DNA of 64,000 bases from Apostichopus japonicus (lineage: Eukaryota > Echinodermata > Holothuroidea > Aspidochirotida > Stichopodidae). Location of the stretch: NCBI RefSeq assembly GCF_037975245.1, contig NC_092578.1, positions 4,034,001 to 4,098,000 of the forward strand, in the 5' to 3' direction. The notes beneath the pieces are model-generated. The model was not told the origin of the DNA, did no database searches, and saw only the letters and a program-made list of their open reading frames with translations. The position numbers were made by a program, and so were the translations under genes. This document shows, piece by piece, positions 53,001 to 62,500 of the stretch; position 1 is the stretch's first letter, and each line of letters opens with the position of its first letter.

Positions 53001-55901
53001 ACAAAACAAATAGATTGCATACACGTCTAGCACAAGTATTTTTCATGAGAGTTACAGGGTGTCTTCAAGGGCCACAATACCTCCTTTGTAAGGACCTAGA
53101 TCTGCCCTTGTTCACCAATTCCTCACCTGTCTCCAGGAGATGCATCATGGCATCTCTGTATTGCAGAAACCTCATACCATACATCATCATTTGGAATCTG
53201 AAGGTATGTCCATCTTTAGCCAGAGGGTCAGCATAGAAACGATCCAATGAAATGTCACCTAGGAGATAAAGTCGTAGACAGTTCAAATCACTTAAACCCT
53301 GCAAAGTTTTTATTGTATTAAATAATATACTCAGTTGTTGTTTGAATGCAGGGTTTAGCCAAATTTGTCAAACTTTGAATATAGTGACAACTAAATAAAA
53401 GGTATCAAAAATATATACATTTATGAAACAAAAATCCCTTGTAAAAACAAGGAGGGATTTTATCTACAGTACCTAGTAAACATAAAATAAATATAAGTTG
53501 TGTATTGACAGAAGTGCTCAATACAATGCAGAAGGCTACAAAAAGGCAGAGTTTTAGAACTTTGTAGCAAAGAATCCTAACTTGGGAGGTCATGTGGTTG
53601 ATGCTGATCATCTGATGTAAAATGTGTTTCTAATATTTAAGGGCAATCCTGTTTTTTGAAAATTGTCTTCCAAAGTGCTAAAACAAACCCCAAATCAAGT
53701 AAAGTTTGTTAAAGTTGTTTTTGTTTTGAATGAAGTGAATACCCGTTGTGTTATCCCAGAGGGTTTTTAACGAGTATCCTACAGAAACAGAAACAAATTT
53801 ATCAGGCTTTACAATTTTATACAAAACTCTTCCCTGGCAGAAACCTTTATTCATGTGTTACATAAATAATAGTATGCACTTCCTAATTATTTGCTTTCTT
53901 ACGTTAACTTATCATTCAGAATATCTCATAGAAGTACAGATTATTATTAATTTATTATTATGTAAAAAAGATTTACCAGAAAATCTGGGATCACATTTCT
54001 GTCCAGGGCCAAGAGTTCTCTCATCTAAATAGTGTGCATGGCACTCTGGGAAATACTTCATGCCCATTTTATCTGCAAGATCATTAGCAATGGACGTCTT
54101 TCCAACAGCCAAGTTTCCATCAAGGACCACAATTTTGCTATTTGTATCAAACTTGTGCATGAACTTGTAACCGAATAAAAACGTCACAGGGGTCTCTGTC
54201 ATCTTTGTTCGGACATGGATCTGTAGAGGAAACGGGAAAATTATTACCCTAAGTGGATGTAAACAGCTATGGCTCAATGTTGTTTGGGATAAAGTCACAC
54301 CTTTAAAATTAGTATCTAAGCTTCGGCAGAAGTTACAGAACAGTCACTATGTCAGAAAAACCGTTGCAGATGTTGTACTGTAAACGCATGTACTGCAACA
54401 GGGAATATCTCGACAGGCAATTAGAGAAAATGGATACAACCTTCACTTACAAGATTATTTATAGTTGATTAGACACACACTTATCAACACTAATTTGCCA
54501 TAATGATTTGCATAAACACTAACATTGCACTAACACACAGGCAAGCAACAGTTTTGTGTCATATTGATATTTGTTCAAGAAAGTTTGGCATAGAGTTAGA
54601 CATGCATGCAGCTCCGAGACTAATAATCCCAATTCCTAAATGAGCACAAGTCTACCTAGGCCTAGACCTAATTAACAGCAACAATACTGGGTCATACTAA
54701 TTAGCGTGAACAGGACCATTTCACGACAACTCAAGACAACTCAACACAACAAGTTTAAAATACCATCAAATACAATGGTTGTAGTCAGAGTGTATCTGGA
54801 AACACGTTTAAAACTGACTGAAACCATCGTGCATACATATTTTTTCACAGGAAAAAAACATTTTTGTCGTAAAAATAGTCAACTTTCTCCGTCCGTAGAA
54901 TTGGTCGACTAGATGCTATTGCGCTTGCGCAATGACATTGGACCGAACCATTACACTACAGGTAAGTAATTTTTAAGTCGAGAATGGTGCCCACATGCTT
55001 GTGTCAAATTGTCAATGTAAGAAACTCTTCATATTATAGTTTTATTTACATATATTTCTTTGTTTCTTTCTTTTGTTCTTTAACTCTTTCTTCTGTCTCA
55101 ATTTTTTTTGTCCTTCTTTCCTTCTTTCTTTGCTCCTCTCTTTCTTTCTGTCTCTATTTCTTTCTTTATTTTTTGTACACAAAGGTAGTTCCAAATCCCT
55201 TACACAAATCCATCCATATCATAATGGTGCGGTCCAAAGTCATTGCGCAAGCGCAATAGCATCACGTCGTCCAATTCTATGGACGAAGAAAGTTGACTAT
55301 TTTTACGAAAAAGAATATTTTGCCCGTGAGAAATATATATGCACAATGGTTTGTCATTTTAAACATGTTTACAGATACACTCTGATTACAATCATTGTAT
55401 TTGATGGTATTTTAAACTTGTTGTCTTGAGTTGTCGTGAAATGGGCCTGTTGACGCTAATTAGTATTACCGACAATACTGTATGGGTACCTGGCTCTCAA
55501 GCATTGTACTATGCTGGAAAGCGATCTAGGCCTTGGTCATCTAGATGTAGAAGTTAGACTAGGGCATAGTACTAGGCCTAGGCTAACTATTTAACAATAG
55601 CCAAGGGTTAACCTGAAAGTTAGGTATAATTATGTTGCGTGTGCATGGCTCCTCTGTACTCATATTTTACAAATACAAGCAAGAACTTGGGTTCACTTAA
55701 GTTTGCCTTCAGTTATTGGCCTACAGTAAGTTATGTCTAGGCCATAGCCTAGCCAGACAATTTTTGAACGTTAGGCTATGAATATCATAGAACTAGCGAT
55801 GCACTAACCTGACTGTGCTCAACTAGTAGTTTGCTGCATTTTGTGAGACTCTTTCCACTGTGAAGAGCTCTTAGCACGTTCCGACAAGAAATCAAAGCCA
55901 T
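43956..55901 (-). CDS. NDUFA10: NADH dehydrogenase (ubiquinone) 1 alpha subcomplex subunit 10, complete, nine coding exons
   Basis: Nine exons total 1,092 nt including the stop, i.e. 363 residues, against about 355 in mammals; all phases agree. The product is a supernumerary subunit of mitochondrial complex I with a deoxynucleoside-kinase fold, held in the inner membrane and matrix. The N-terminus ([19 protein letters not shown]) is basic, Ser/Leu-rich and lacks acids, as a mitochondrial presequence should be. Visible motifs: Walker A GNLAVGKT (residues 66-73), ERS (MERSVYSD, about 161-168) and FLPEMKD with YLKFKDSPW near the C-terminal half. The protein ends in KWK, as vertebrate forms end in WLK. 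It is convergent with SNX13. Other deoxynucleoside kinases lack the C-terminal [12 protein letters not shown] tail and the complex I specific segments, so NDUFA10 is firm. Confidence 0.96.
44037..45051 (-). other. NDUFA10 intron 8
   Basis: Contains a plus-strand SINE tail at about 44905-44976. The rest is AT-rich and non-coding. Confidence 0.7.
44905..44976 (+). mobile_element. SINE 3' tail fragment
   Basis: GGAGCGCATTTGAACATTGC, then TGCGCTATATAAATAACAGT and ATTATTATTATTAA: same tail design as the SINE at 30705-31011. The tRNA head is missing, so it is 5'-truncated. Confidence 0.7.
45052..45160 (-). CDS. NDUFA10: NDUFA10 exon 8 (residues 301-337)
   Basis: Acceptor TCTCCTCTCCACAG, donor [25 protein letters not shown] matches I P I F L P E V T I G A H Q. 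Confidence 0.94.
47098..47728 (-). pseudogene. BEL/Pao retrotransposon remnant (end of RT, start of RNase H region)
   Basis: Two minus-strand blocks in different frames. The upstream block (47728-47411) has [34 protein letters not shown] and [14 protein letters not shown], typical of the BEL/Pao RT C-terminus. A short bridge contains ELDWDDPN. The downstream block (47331-47098) has [18 protein letters not shown] and [14 protein letters not shown], where it breaks off. A frameshift and an in-frame stop separate the blocks; gag, protease, the RT core and integrase are absent. No LTR was seen. Confidence 0.88.
47780..49410 (-). pseudogene. Decayed two-exon Cys/His-rich ORF of unknown family
   Basis: Exon 1 starts at an ATG (complement 49408-49410) and runs to a donor GTATGT (exon edge 49068). 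It contains [12 protein letters not shown] and, near the end, [20 protein letters not shown]. Exon 2 begins at 47962 after CATATAG in matching phase and carries [15 protein letters not shown] and [18 protein letters not shown]. Exon 1 has three in-frame stops (complement 49297-49299, 49150-49152, 49153-49155), so it is broken as it stands. The paired YH-C-CY and C-x2-C modules recall Cys-rich proteins predicted in many invertebrates, often near retroelements; I cannot name the family. Confidence 0.5.
50191..50276 (-). CDS. NDUFA10: NDUFA10 exon 7 (residues 273-300)
   Basis: Acceptor ATGCTTTTAACAG, donor [26 protein letters not shown] matches V V E D I E Y L K F D K G P W. Confidence 0.95.
50962..51099 (-). 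CDS. NDUFA10: NDUFA10 exon 6 (residues 227-272)
   Basis: Acceptor TTTTCTGTCTTAG, donor GTAAGC, 46 codons. [19 protein letters not shown] matches Y L Q D I E N A Y K K T F L P E M. Confidence 0.95.
51489..51610 (-). CDS. NDUFA10: NDUFA10 exon 5 (residues 186-226)
   Basis: Acceptor ATTTACTTGACAG, donor [26 protein letters not shown] is followed by [20 protein letters not shown], the beta strand and lid region. Confidence 0.95.
52051..52137 (-). CDS. NDUFA10: NDUFA10 exon 4 (residues 157-185), ERS motif
   Basis: Acceptor TTTTCCTACAG, donor [24 protein letters not shown] and MGWIRKA; ERS is the family's counterpart of the kinase ERS/DRS motif. Confidence 0.95.
52340..52640 (+). mobile_element. 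LINE 3'-end remnant (CR1/L2/Jockey-type RT tail)
   Basis: The frame at about 52361-52567 reads [20 protein letters not shown], then [19 protein letters not shown] and [14 protein letters not shown], the end of a LINE reverse transcriptase. The usual 20-odd residues between RVVNAWN and LDKH are deleted. A short 3' UTR and a CTAAACTAAACTAAAC tail follow. 5'-truncated, antisense to NDUFA10. Confidence 0.82.
53127..53258 (-). CDS. NDUFA10: NDUFA10 exon 3 (residues 113-156)
   Basis: Acceptor TTTATCTCCTAG, donor [26 protein letters not shown] and [16 protein letters not shown] match S L E K F Y D D P . . N D G and L L Q Y S D A L E H L L T T G. Confidence 0.95.
53977..54220 (-). CDS. NDUFA10: NDUFA10 exon 2 (residues 32-112), P-loop
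   Basis: Acceptor TTTCCTCTACAG, donor GTAAAT, phase 1 out. It encodes [20 protein letters not shown], the Walker A GNLAVGKT, and [12 protein letters not shown]. Confidence 0.95.
54221..55808 (-). other. NDUFA10 intron 1
   Basis: Half of it is a foldback element (54694-55466) with a CT-rich microsatellite (55050-55180) in its loop. The rest is unremarkable. Confidence 0.8.
54694..55466. mobile_element. Foldback element with about 250-bp terminal inverted repeats
   Basis: Arms 54694-54954 and 55222-55466 are inverse copies: ATACTAATTAGCGTGAACAG opens the left arm and its inverse closes the right. Shared inner blocks include TTTCACGACAACTCAAGACA and ATTGCGCTTGCGCAATGAC. The arms differ by about 10-15 percent. 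The 267-bp loop is mostly a TTTC/TCTT tract without a gene. No clear target duplication. Confidence 0.88.
55809..55901 (-). CDS. NDUFA10: NDUFA10 exon 1 (residues 1-31), mitochondrial presequence
   Basis: Starts at the ATG whose complement is 55899-55901; donor GTTAGT. Basic, acid-poor leader with R7, R11, K17 and K21. The upstream non-coding sequence was not resolved into promoter elements. Confidence 0.88.
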
Positions 55902-58268
55902 GATGAAATTTCAATGACTTGAATAAGTTTTTATTTCAAGTTCTGTACTTCTGTCGGCTCTCCTGCATTCTGTCAAGACTTGTGTTGCTGTTGAACGTCT
56001 ACATATCAAAACTTGACGAGCGCCATCGGATTTAAAAGTCACGCTAACACAGGACCCCTTTATTGCGGTCTACCTGATATAGTCGCAGTAGGAAAAGCTG
56101 TCCATCTAAGAAATAAAGTTTCTTGTGACCTCTTTGAAAACAACGTTAGGTCTCTACAACAGCTTCCTGATAAGTCGCTAAGCATTTGGTCACCCTTGGT
56201 CACAATGAAAAATCTTTGATCTCTTCTTGGAAAATCGTCATTCCTTTCAGAGGTAACACTGTACACAGGAACCCTGGTCGTTCGCAGTAAAAACAATCAA
56301 AAATTCCATACAGTAGTGTAAATGCTTACCTGTTTTCTTTAGGCAATTCTCGTGTGCCAGGATATCGTCACCCCTTTGTATTTGTATTGCTTTATCACAT
56401 GATTCACATCATTACTTATTTTCTGAGTTTGAGTTTTTCTGTTATTCCAATGTTGGAATTTATATCATCGGCTTTCCAGAGAGGATTGACAAATTCGCAG
56501 GTTTTCATTTGATTTAAAATTCCTTCTTATCACTTGTTCTGCTATATTTTCTGTGTTTTAACAAAATTTCTTTTGTAATTTCATGAATCCAATTAAATTA
56601 ATTAAATGACCAAATGTAGAGGCTTGCAAGATATGTACAAAGTGAGAGATAGAGATCTGCAGTCGGAAGAGACAATTAATTTTTATGTCGACTCATCTAT
56701 TTTATTTCTCTCATTTTTAATATAAATATTTTGTTATGAAACCACCGACACCGGTGTATAATTACAACCACTTTGTTTTCAAAAGGATACAAAGAATGGT
56801 CTAAAACTGAGAGGAAAAATATGGCAAGAAAAATATGACTTTCTATTGGAAGAAATAATGTGACCCATCCTACAAAAATGATATAATGTGCTATGTGCAA
56901 GGAGCTTACTTAACTGTAAACTATATAATTAAAATATATCTACCATGCAAAGAAATAAATATAGATATACAAAAAACCAAATATGAATAAGGAGTTGAAC
57001 TAATTACTGTTCAATGGCAAGTTAAGACATTCCACTTTTTCCAGCGCTCGCATAGTAAAGTAAACAATGTTCAGATAAATTTCAAACGGCAGATGATTTA
57101 AATACGAATTTATCTAAATATGAAGTTACTTAATGATCTCTAAACTCTTAACTTATTAAACAATCTTATGCATAAAAAATATGTTATCAGAATTATTGGA
57201 GAAAATATTCAACAGATTGAAGAAATTTCCTTTCTTCACTCTCTCCTTTACAAAATAAAGCTACATCCATTTCAAAACTGTTCGAACTTTGATATGCAGT
57301 CCTTCTAATTCTCCCATTTTTTAAACGCAATCTTTCTCACTTCCCCTGATTATATGTGCTACTCTCCGGATAGTTTTGATGTCTAACACTTTGCCCAACT
57401 TGCAATCAGAAAAGAGGCACACGTATGTGTTTTACCTGCATTGGGTGCCTGGGGAAAATGCACTTCGTATCGGGGGAACAGATTGTAAAATTTGCTCTAT
57501 AATTATATTTAGGTAGCCTATATGAATGAAAAGTTAATGTTTATTACCAACCACCCACCCCCTACCCACCCCCCTCCCCCCTAATTTCCCTATCTTTCAG
57601 GATGAAAATTTGTAAAACACCCTTGTAAAAGACTGGTTCAGGTCTATATAATTCACTTATTATGAGCTTATACACTCTGATAATTAAGTACTTTATGCCA
57701 TGTTGCTCAAGCTTCATGTTTCTGATCTTAAAATAGACAAAAGCAATACTTTGGGTTGTATATTTGAAATGAACTGATGGTTCAATTACAGTATGTCACT
57801 GTGCCCCCCTTCCCCTCCCCCTGTTTGCACCTTTCAATTTCCTCACGTATATTATGCAATGAGAATTACATTATTTTTTCTGTCAAATAGTTTAGCGGGC
57901 CCCTTAATTGATGCTGGGTCCAGTGCTGTAAGCCTGCCTCACCTCCCTCTCATTGGCCTATACAAGACTCAATCACAAAGTGCACTCAATTGAGTTCCAC
58001 TGTTATTTCACCCAGTAAACTGAAATCTGATACTCTGATATCACAGTACACTGAAATCTGCAAACTTTAATGCCAAACATACTGCCTTATGCTGTCATTT
58101 CACAATTTACTGAAAGTCATTAATATACTTTCATTTGATTAAAGTCTGTTACACTGCCATTTCAAAGCATACTGAATTCTGTCAATATGCTTTAATTTCA
58201 CTGTAGTCTTTTACACTCATCATTTCAAAGCATACCGAACTTTTGTTTACGCTTTCATTTCAGTTCAC
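55902..58268. other. Intergenic region between NDUFA10 and the zinc-finger gene
   Basis: Must contain the NDUFA10 promoter and 5' end, and the 3' UTR of the zinc-finger gene. A minus-strand AATAAA lies at 57540-57545. A degenerate 60-70-bp repeat covers about 57990-58280. No further gene recognised; a 56013-56296 open stretch on both strands has no family. Confidence 0.65.
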
Positions 58269-58280
58269 TCAAGTCTGTTC
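57990..58280. repeat. Degenerate 60-70-bp tandem repeat at the zinc-finger gene stop
   Basis: Four or five copies of a unit with CATTTCAAAGCATACTGAA, TCTGTCAATATGCTTTCATT and AAAGTCTGTTACACTG. The last degenerate copy overlaps the stop codon at 58269-58271. Confidence 0.75.
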
Positions 58281-59575
58281 TGTTGCTGTCTCATTTTCGT
58301 AAACTGTGACTTTCTCTTCGTCTGCCGCTAGCAGTTCCTTGTGCAAACGCCGCATGTGGTTTCTTCGACTGGTGCAGAATGCAAACCACTCTTCGCAGTA
58401 GAGACACTTGTACGGTTTCTCGCCGGTGTGAATCCGCTCGTGTTTGACTAACTGCATTTTGTCCCGAAAGGCCTTTCCACAGAATGAACACATGAAGGGC
58501 CTCTCACCCGTGTGCTTCAGCTCGTGGTTCCGGCACTGTTTGATATCCCGGAACAGCTCGCCGCAATGCTTGCACTTGTAAGGCTTCTCGCCGGTATGGA
58601 GCCGTAAATGTCGTTTCAGGGAGGAGTTGTGTCTGAAAGGTCGATTGCAGTACTGGCATTTGTGCGGCACTTCTCCCGTGTGGAGGAGGTGGTGGGTTCT
58701 ACGGGCTGATATACTACCCAGCTTGAGATCGCAGTATGCGCACTGATACGGCTTTTCTCCCGTGTGGCACCGCTCGTGTACGTCCCTCGAAGGCTTTGTC
58801 TTGAAACGCTTCTCGCAGTATCGGCACTGGAATTCCCGGGCTGCCGAATGAGTTTGTTCGTGTTTCTTCGCGCTGACTAAGGTCTTGAAAGCCTTATCGC
58901 AAAACTGACATTGGAAAGGAGTGCCCTCGGTGTGGATGAGTTCGTGCTTGTTGACGTCGGTCGTGGTTCTGAAGGTCTTTCCGCATTTTGTGCACATGAA
59001 TGGTCTGTCCGAACCGTGGGTGTCTAAATGTGCTTTGTAAACCTTGAACTTGGCGTACTGTTTGCCGCAGAATTTGCAGAGGTAGGGTTTCAATAGGCCG
59101 CAGGTTATTTCATGATCTCTCAGAGCTGCAGTGAAAGAGAACAGCTTATCGCAGTGCTGACATTTGTATGGCTTCCTAGAATGCAACAGCTCGTGGTCTG
59201 TGCACTCTGGTTTACTTGCGAACTTCATGTCGCAATGCTGACAGCCAAACGCCAAATCTTTCGTGTGTGTGTATTCGTGGTCAGTCCGCCTCGAGTTCCT
59301 ATCGAAACACTCGTCACAGTATCTACAACGATAAGGCCTCTCACCCGTGTGGCCCACCTCGTGCACCATGTAATGTTCGGCATTTGGGAATCTTTGCTCG
59401 CAGAAGCGGCATTTGATGGACCATTCGTCCATGTGCTTCCGTTCGTGTACCTTGCGATTTCCTTCGGCGTAGAGCACCTTATCGCAGAAGTGGCACGGGT
59501 ACAGCGTCCTGGCGGGTCTGATGGTCTGCAGTGTACTACTGTTGCCCGAAACGTTCTTCTGCTCATCTTGCTCGG
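58269..59575 (-). CDS. Zinc-finger gene exon D (14 fingers, stop)
   Basis: Acceptor TTCTGATCGCAG after a long pyrimidine tract, phase 1 in. Fourteen fingers in tandem. The fifth ends His-x3-Cys (CQHCDKLFSFTAALRDHEIT-C), so it is C2HC; the fourteenth has H-x4-H spacing. Linkers vary: HTGEKPY/HTGERPF in seven places, others such as HTKDLAF or HSRKPYK. Short charged tail EEKVTVYENETATEQT and stop. Confidence 0.92.
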
Positions 59576-62500
59576 CTGCGATCAGAAACAGAAACAAAGA
59601 CGTGAAAAGGAAGCAGAACACAACAGGGATGATGAAGAAGAGATAATTGCTCGATTGAGCAGACACTTGCTTGTGTAGATGTCAGATACGGCAAGCTGTG
59701 TTATCACTCATATGACTCATGAGTTTTCCCCCATAGTTATCACAATGCCTAGCTCCCCATAAAGTTATTCCGTCAGAGAGTCATTACAGTGACGACTTTT
59801 GCCCCATACAGTTATTACAGTGCCTTGTTTCCCCCATACAGTTAATACAGTGCCTAGTTTCCCCCATACAGTTGTTACAGTGCTGAGTTTCTCCCATACA
59901 GTTGTTATAGTGAATAGTTTCCCTCATACAATTATTACAGTGCCTCGTTTCCACAATACAGTTATTACAGTGCCTAGTTTCCCCCATAGAGTTATTACAG
60001 TGCCTAGTTTTCCCCATAGAGTTATTACAGTGCCCATTCTTTCCCATATTATATGTTGCTATGTCGGATGTGTTGTGTCTAACCGTAATAGTAATTACCG
60101 AATTTGCCATCAGGGTTATAGTCAGTAACAGTGACTCCATAGTTTTCCCTTTTGGGAAACCTAAAGATAAGTCTAATTAAAGACTCAATTGAAAGATATG
60201 GAAGCTTTGTCAAGTTCATTGTTTTCATATTTCTCATATCTTATGAGCCTCTTCAAGGAAAATTAAATCTTTACAATAATCCCTCACCTGTACTTATCAC
60301 ATCGGCAGATGGATCACTCTCATTTGTCCCTTCCTCTTCTGGACAAAATTCATCACTGCTACGCTCCGGCTGGTACAGAGCTTCCCCATTGCCTGCCATC
60401 CTCGACCACTCCTCCCGATGCTGTTTCATGTGAGCACCGTAATCCTGAGATCTTGAGAAAACTTGCGAACAGTATTCGCAGTGGTACCTCTTCTCCGCCG
60501 AGTGGAATTTCTCCTCGTGCTTGTGGCGCCAAGAGGAGGTAGTGAAACGATCCCCACAGAAGGAACACGGGTAGGGCTTTTCACCCGTGTGGACCCTCTC
60601 GTGCGACCGTCGGTGCGATGACTGGAAAAATTTCTTATCGCAGAAGGAGCAAGTGAAGGGTTTCTCCCCAGTATGGATTCTCTCGTGAGTTTTAAGCATC
60701 GAAGTATCTGAGAATGCTTTCGGGCAGTAACTACATTTGTGAGGCTTTTCACCGGTGTGAATCCGTTCGTGATACTTTCTGCTTGTTTTGGACGATAGTT
60801 GTTTACCGCAATATCGGCAGCACAGAGAATCGATATCCAGTTTGGCGGTCGCCTCTTGAACGAGCCTCTCTTCGGATAATCCTGTTCCTTCCTCTGTGGC
60901 TTCTTTATCTGGATCAAGCTCATCCCCTTCTTGCAAGGGGACAGCTCTACTCCACGACGATGAATCAGACGTCCTGTTCGGAGAGCACTCGTCTTCCGGA
61001 ACACCGATGTTCTTAACGATTGCCTCGGCAGGAGATCGCATCTGATAAGTGTCGTCACTCTCAGTGGGTTTCACGTTTAGGCAAGCATCTGAGAGATGGA
61101 ACGAAAATCAAAAGATTGGGAAATTGTCAAAATTCTTGCACGATTCCAAATTTCCACGTATGAGTTTAAGGTTTCCAGGCATCACAGACAAATACAGAGT
61201 AACAAGAAACAAAGCTCTAGCTATATTGTTACCCAACACACAGTCATTTTCTATAATTTAGGGCAGTTTATGGCAATTAACATCTCATCGGGGCTTGCTG
61301 CTGAAATATAACTATAGAGTCATTAAGAATGACATTTAATCTTTACAACCATTTGCAATTTTTGAAACATTAAAGAAAAACATCATTTTGTCACACAAAT
61401 TATATTAAACATAGCTTTTAAAGATATAGTTAAAGCATTGTACCTCATAAATATAATAAAAACTACAAATGCAACCAATTGGAGTGTTGTTCCCCTGTTA
61501 AATGAGAACAGCATTTTGCAAATTGACAGTACAAAGTGGTAGTTTTATGAAAAAATGATTTTGATATGCTCCTTACCACCTTGAGATACCCCTGGCAGTC
61601 TTTCATCATGTTCCTTGTGATTTGATACTCTGTATCCACTGGTAACGGGTGACTCTTTCCTCTTGGCACCATCTCCAGAAATGCTGCTTCCAGTCTCCTC
61701 CTTCTCCTGAAGATGCCCTTCCACGCGTACAGAAAAGCCAAGATCCACTGGTTCGTCCGTTAACGTCATTTTCCTTGACTCGCACCGGTCGATGAAATGA
61801 TGAATTTGCTCGTGCTCCCCACGGACGTGCGGACTATGGAATTGTTTGTGACACACTCGGCATTGAAGTCGATGGTCAGTGTACGAGTGCCACTTCAGCG
61901 TCGATTCGGTCACAAACGATTTTGAGCAATACAGGCATCTATACGGCAACACATGCCTATGAGTATATTCATGAGTCGCTAGGCGACTGTGAGACGAGAA
62001 TTCTTTACCACAGAACTTGCAGGAGTTCGTAACTGGTGCATTTTTCGCTGCAGATGAGCTCGACGAAGCGACTTCCTTTGTTTCATCTCCTGATACTTTG
62101 CTGCTGACAGTACTTCTCTCTTCTAAGATATTTCTCAATATCAAGTTTTCGTCGTCTTCAGATGGCTCTTTAGTTGCTTTCCTAACCTCAACATTCGCCT
62201 CCCTCAGAGCGATACTTTCCTCGCCTCTCAAGTTGCAAGGTAAATGCTTCTTTTCGTGTACCTTCTGAAGTCTGACATTTTTGAAGATTTTATGGCAAAA
62301 TTGGCATCTTATTGTTTTCTGATCAGAGTGACTGCTTTCTTCATGTTCCTTCCTGTCCCTACCATTCTCAAAGATGTTGTCACAGAAGCGACATTGGTAT
62401 GGTCCCCGATGGGGATGGGTTTTCTCGTGCTGCTCACAACTGGAAGCACTCGCGAAACGTTTATCACATGTCCCGCAAGAGAATTGCTTCTTGACAATGT

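Larger units (their letters stand above)
50277..53976 (-). other. NDUFA10 introns 2-6 (around exons 3-6)
   Basis: The intron between exons 4 and 3 holds a plus-strand LINE tail (52340-52640). C-rich runs occur at 51240-51300 and 51430-51465, and AT repeats at 51770-51795. Nothing else recognised. Confidence 0.7.
59576..60287 (-). other. Zinc-finger gene intron C-D
   Basis: Mostly a 30-bp minisatellite (59712-60055) plus a dispersed-repeat fragment (60064-60162). Confidence 0.8.

Noticed and set aside
59576..59666. N-terminal extension of the last zinc-finger exon that would give a hydrophobic, signal-anchor-like start
   Set aside because: The hydrophobic residues are the translation of a pyrimidine tract ending in GATCGCAG, a textbook splice acceptor in the correct phase for exon C.
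59784..60140. Open frames on both strands with repeated Cys-Asn or Thr-Val-Pro units
   Set aside because: A 30-bp minisatellite is open in several frames by arithmetic; it lies inside an intron.
60714..61016. Open frames antisense to the zinc-finger exons
   Set aside because: Shadows of the conserved C2H2 coding sequence on the other strand.
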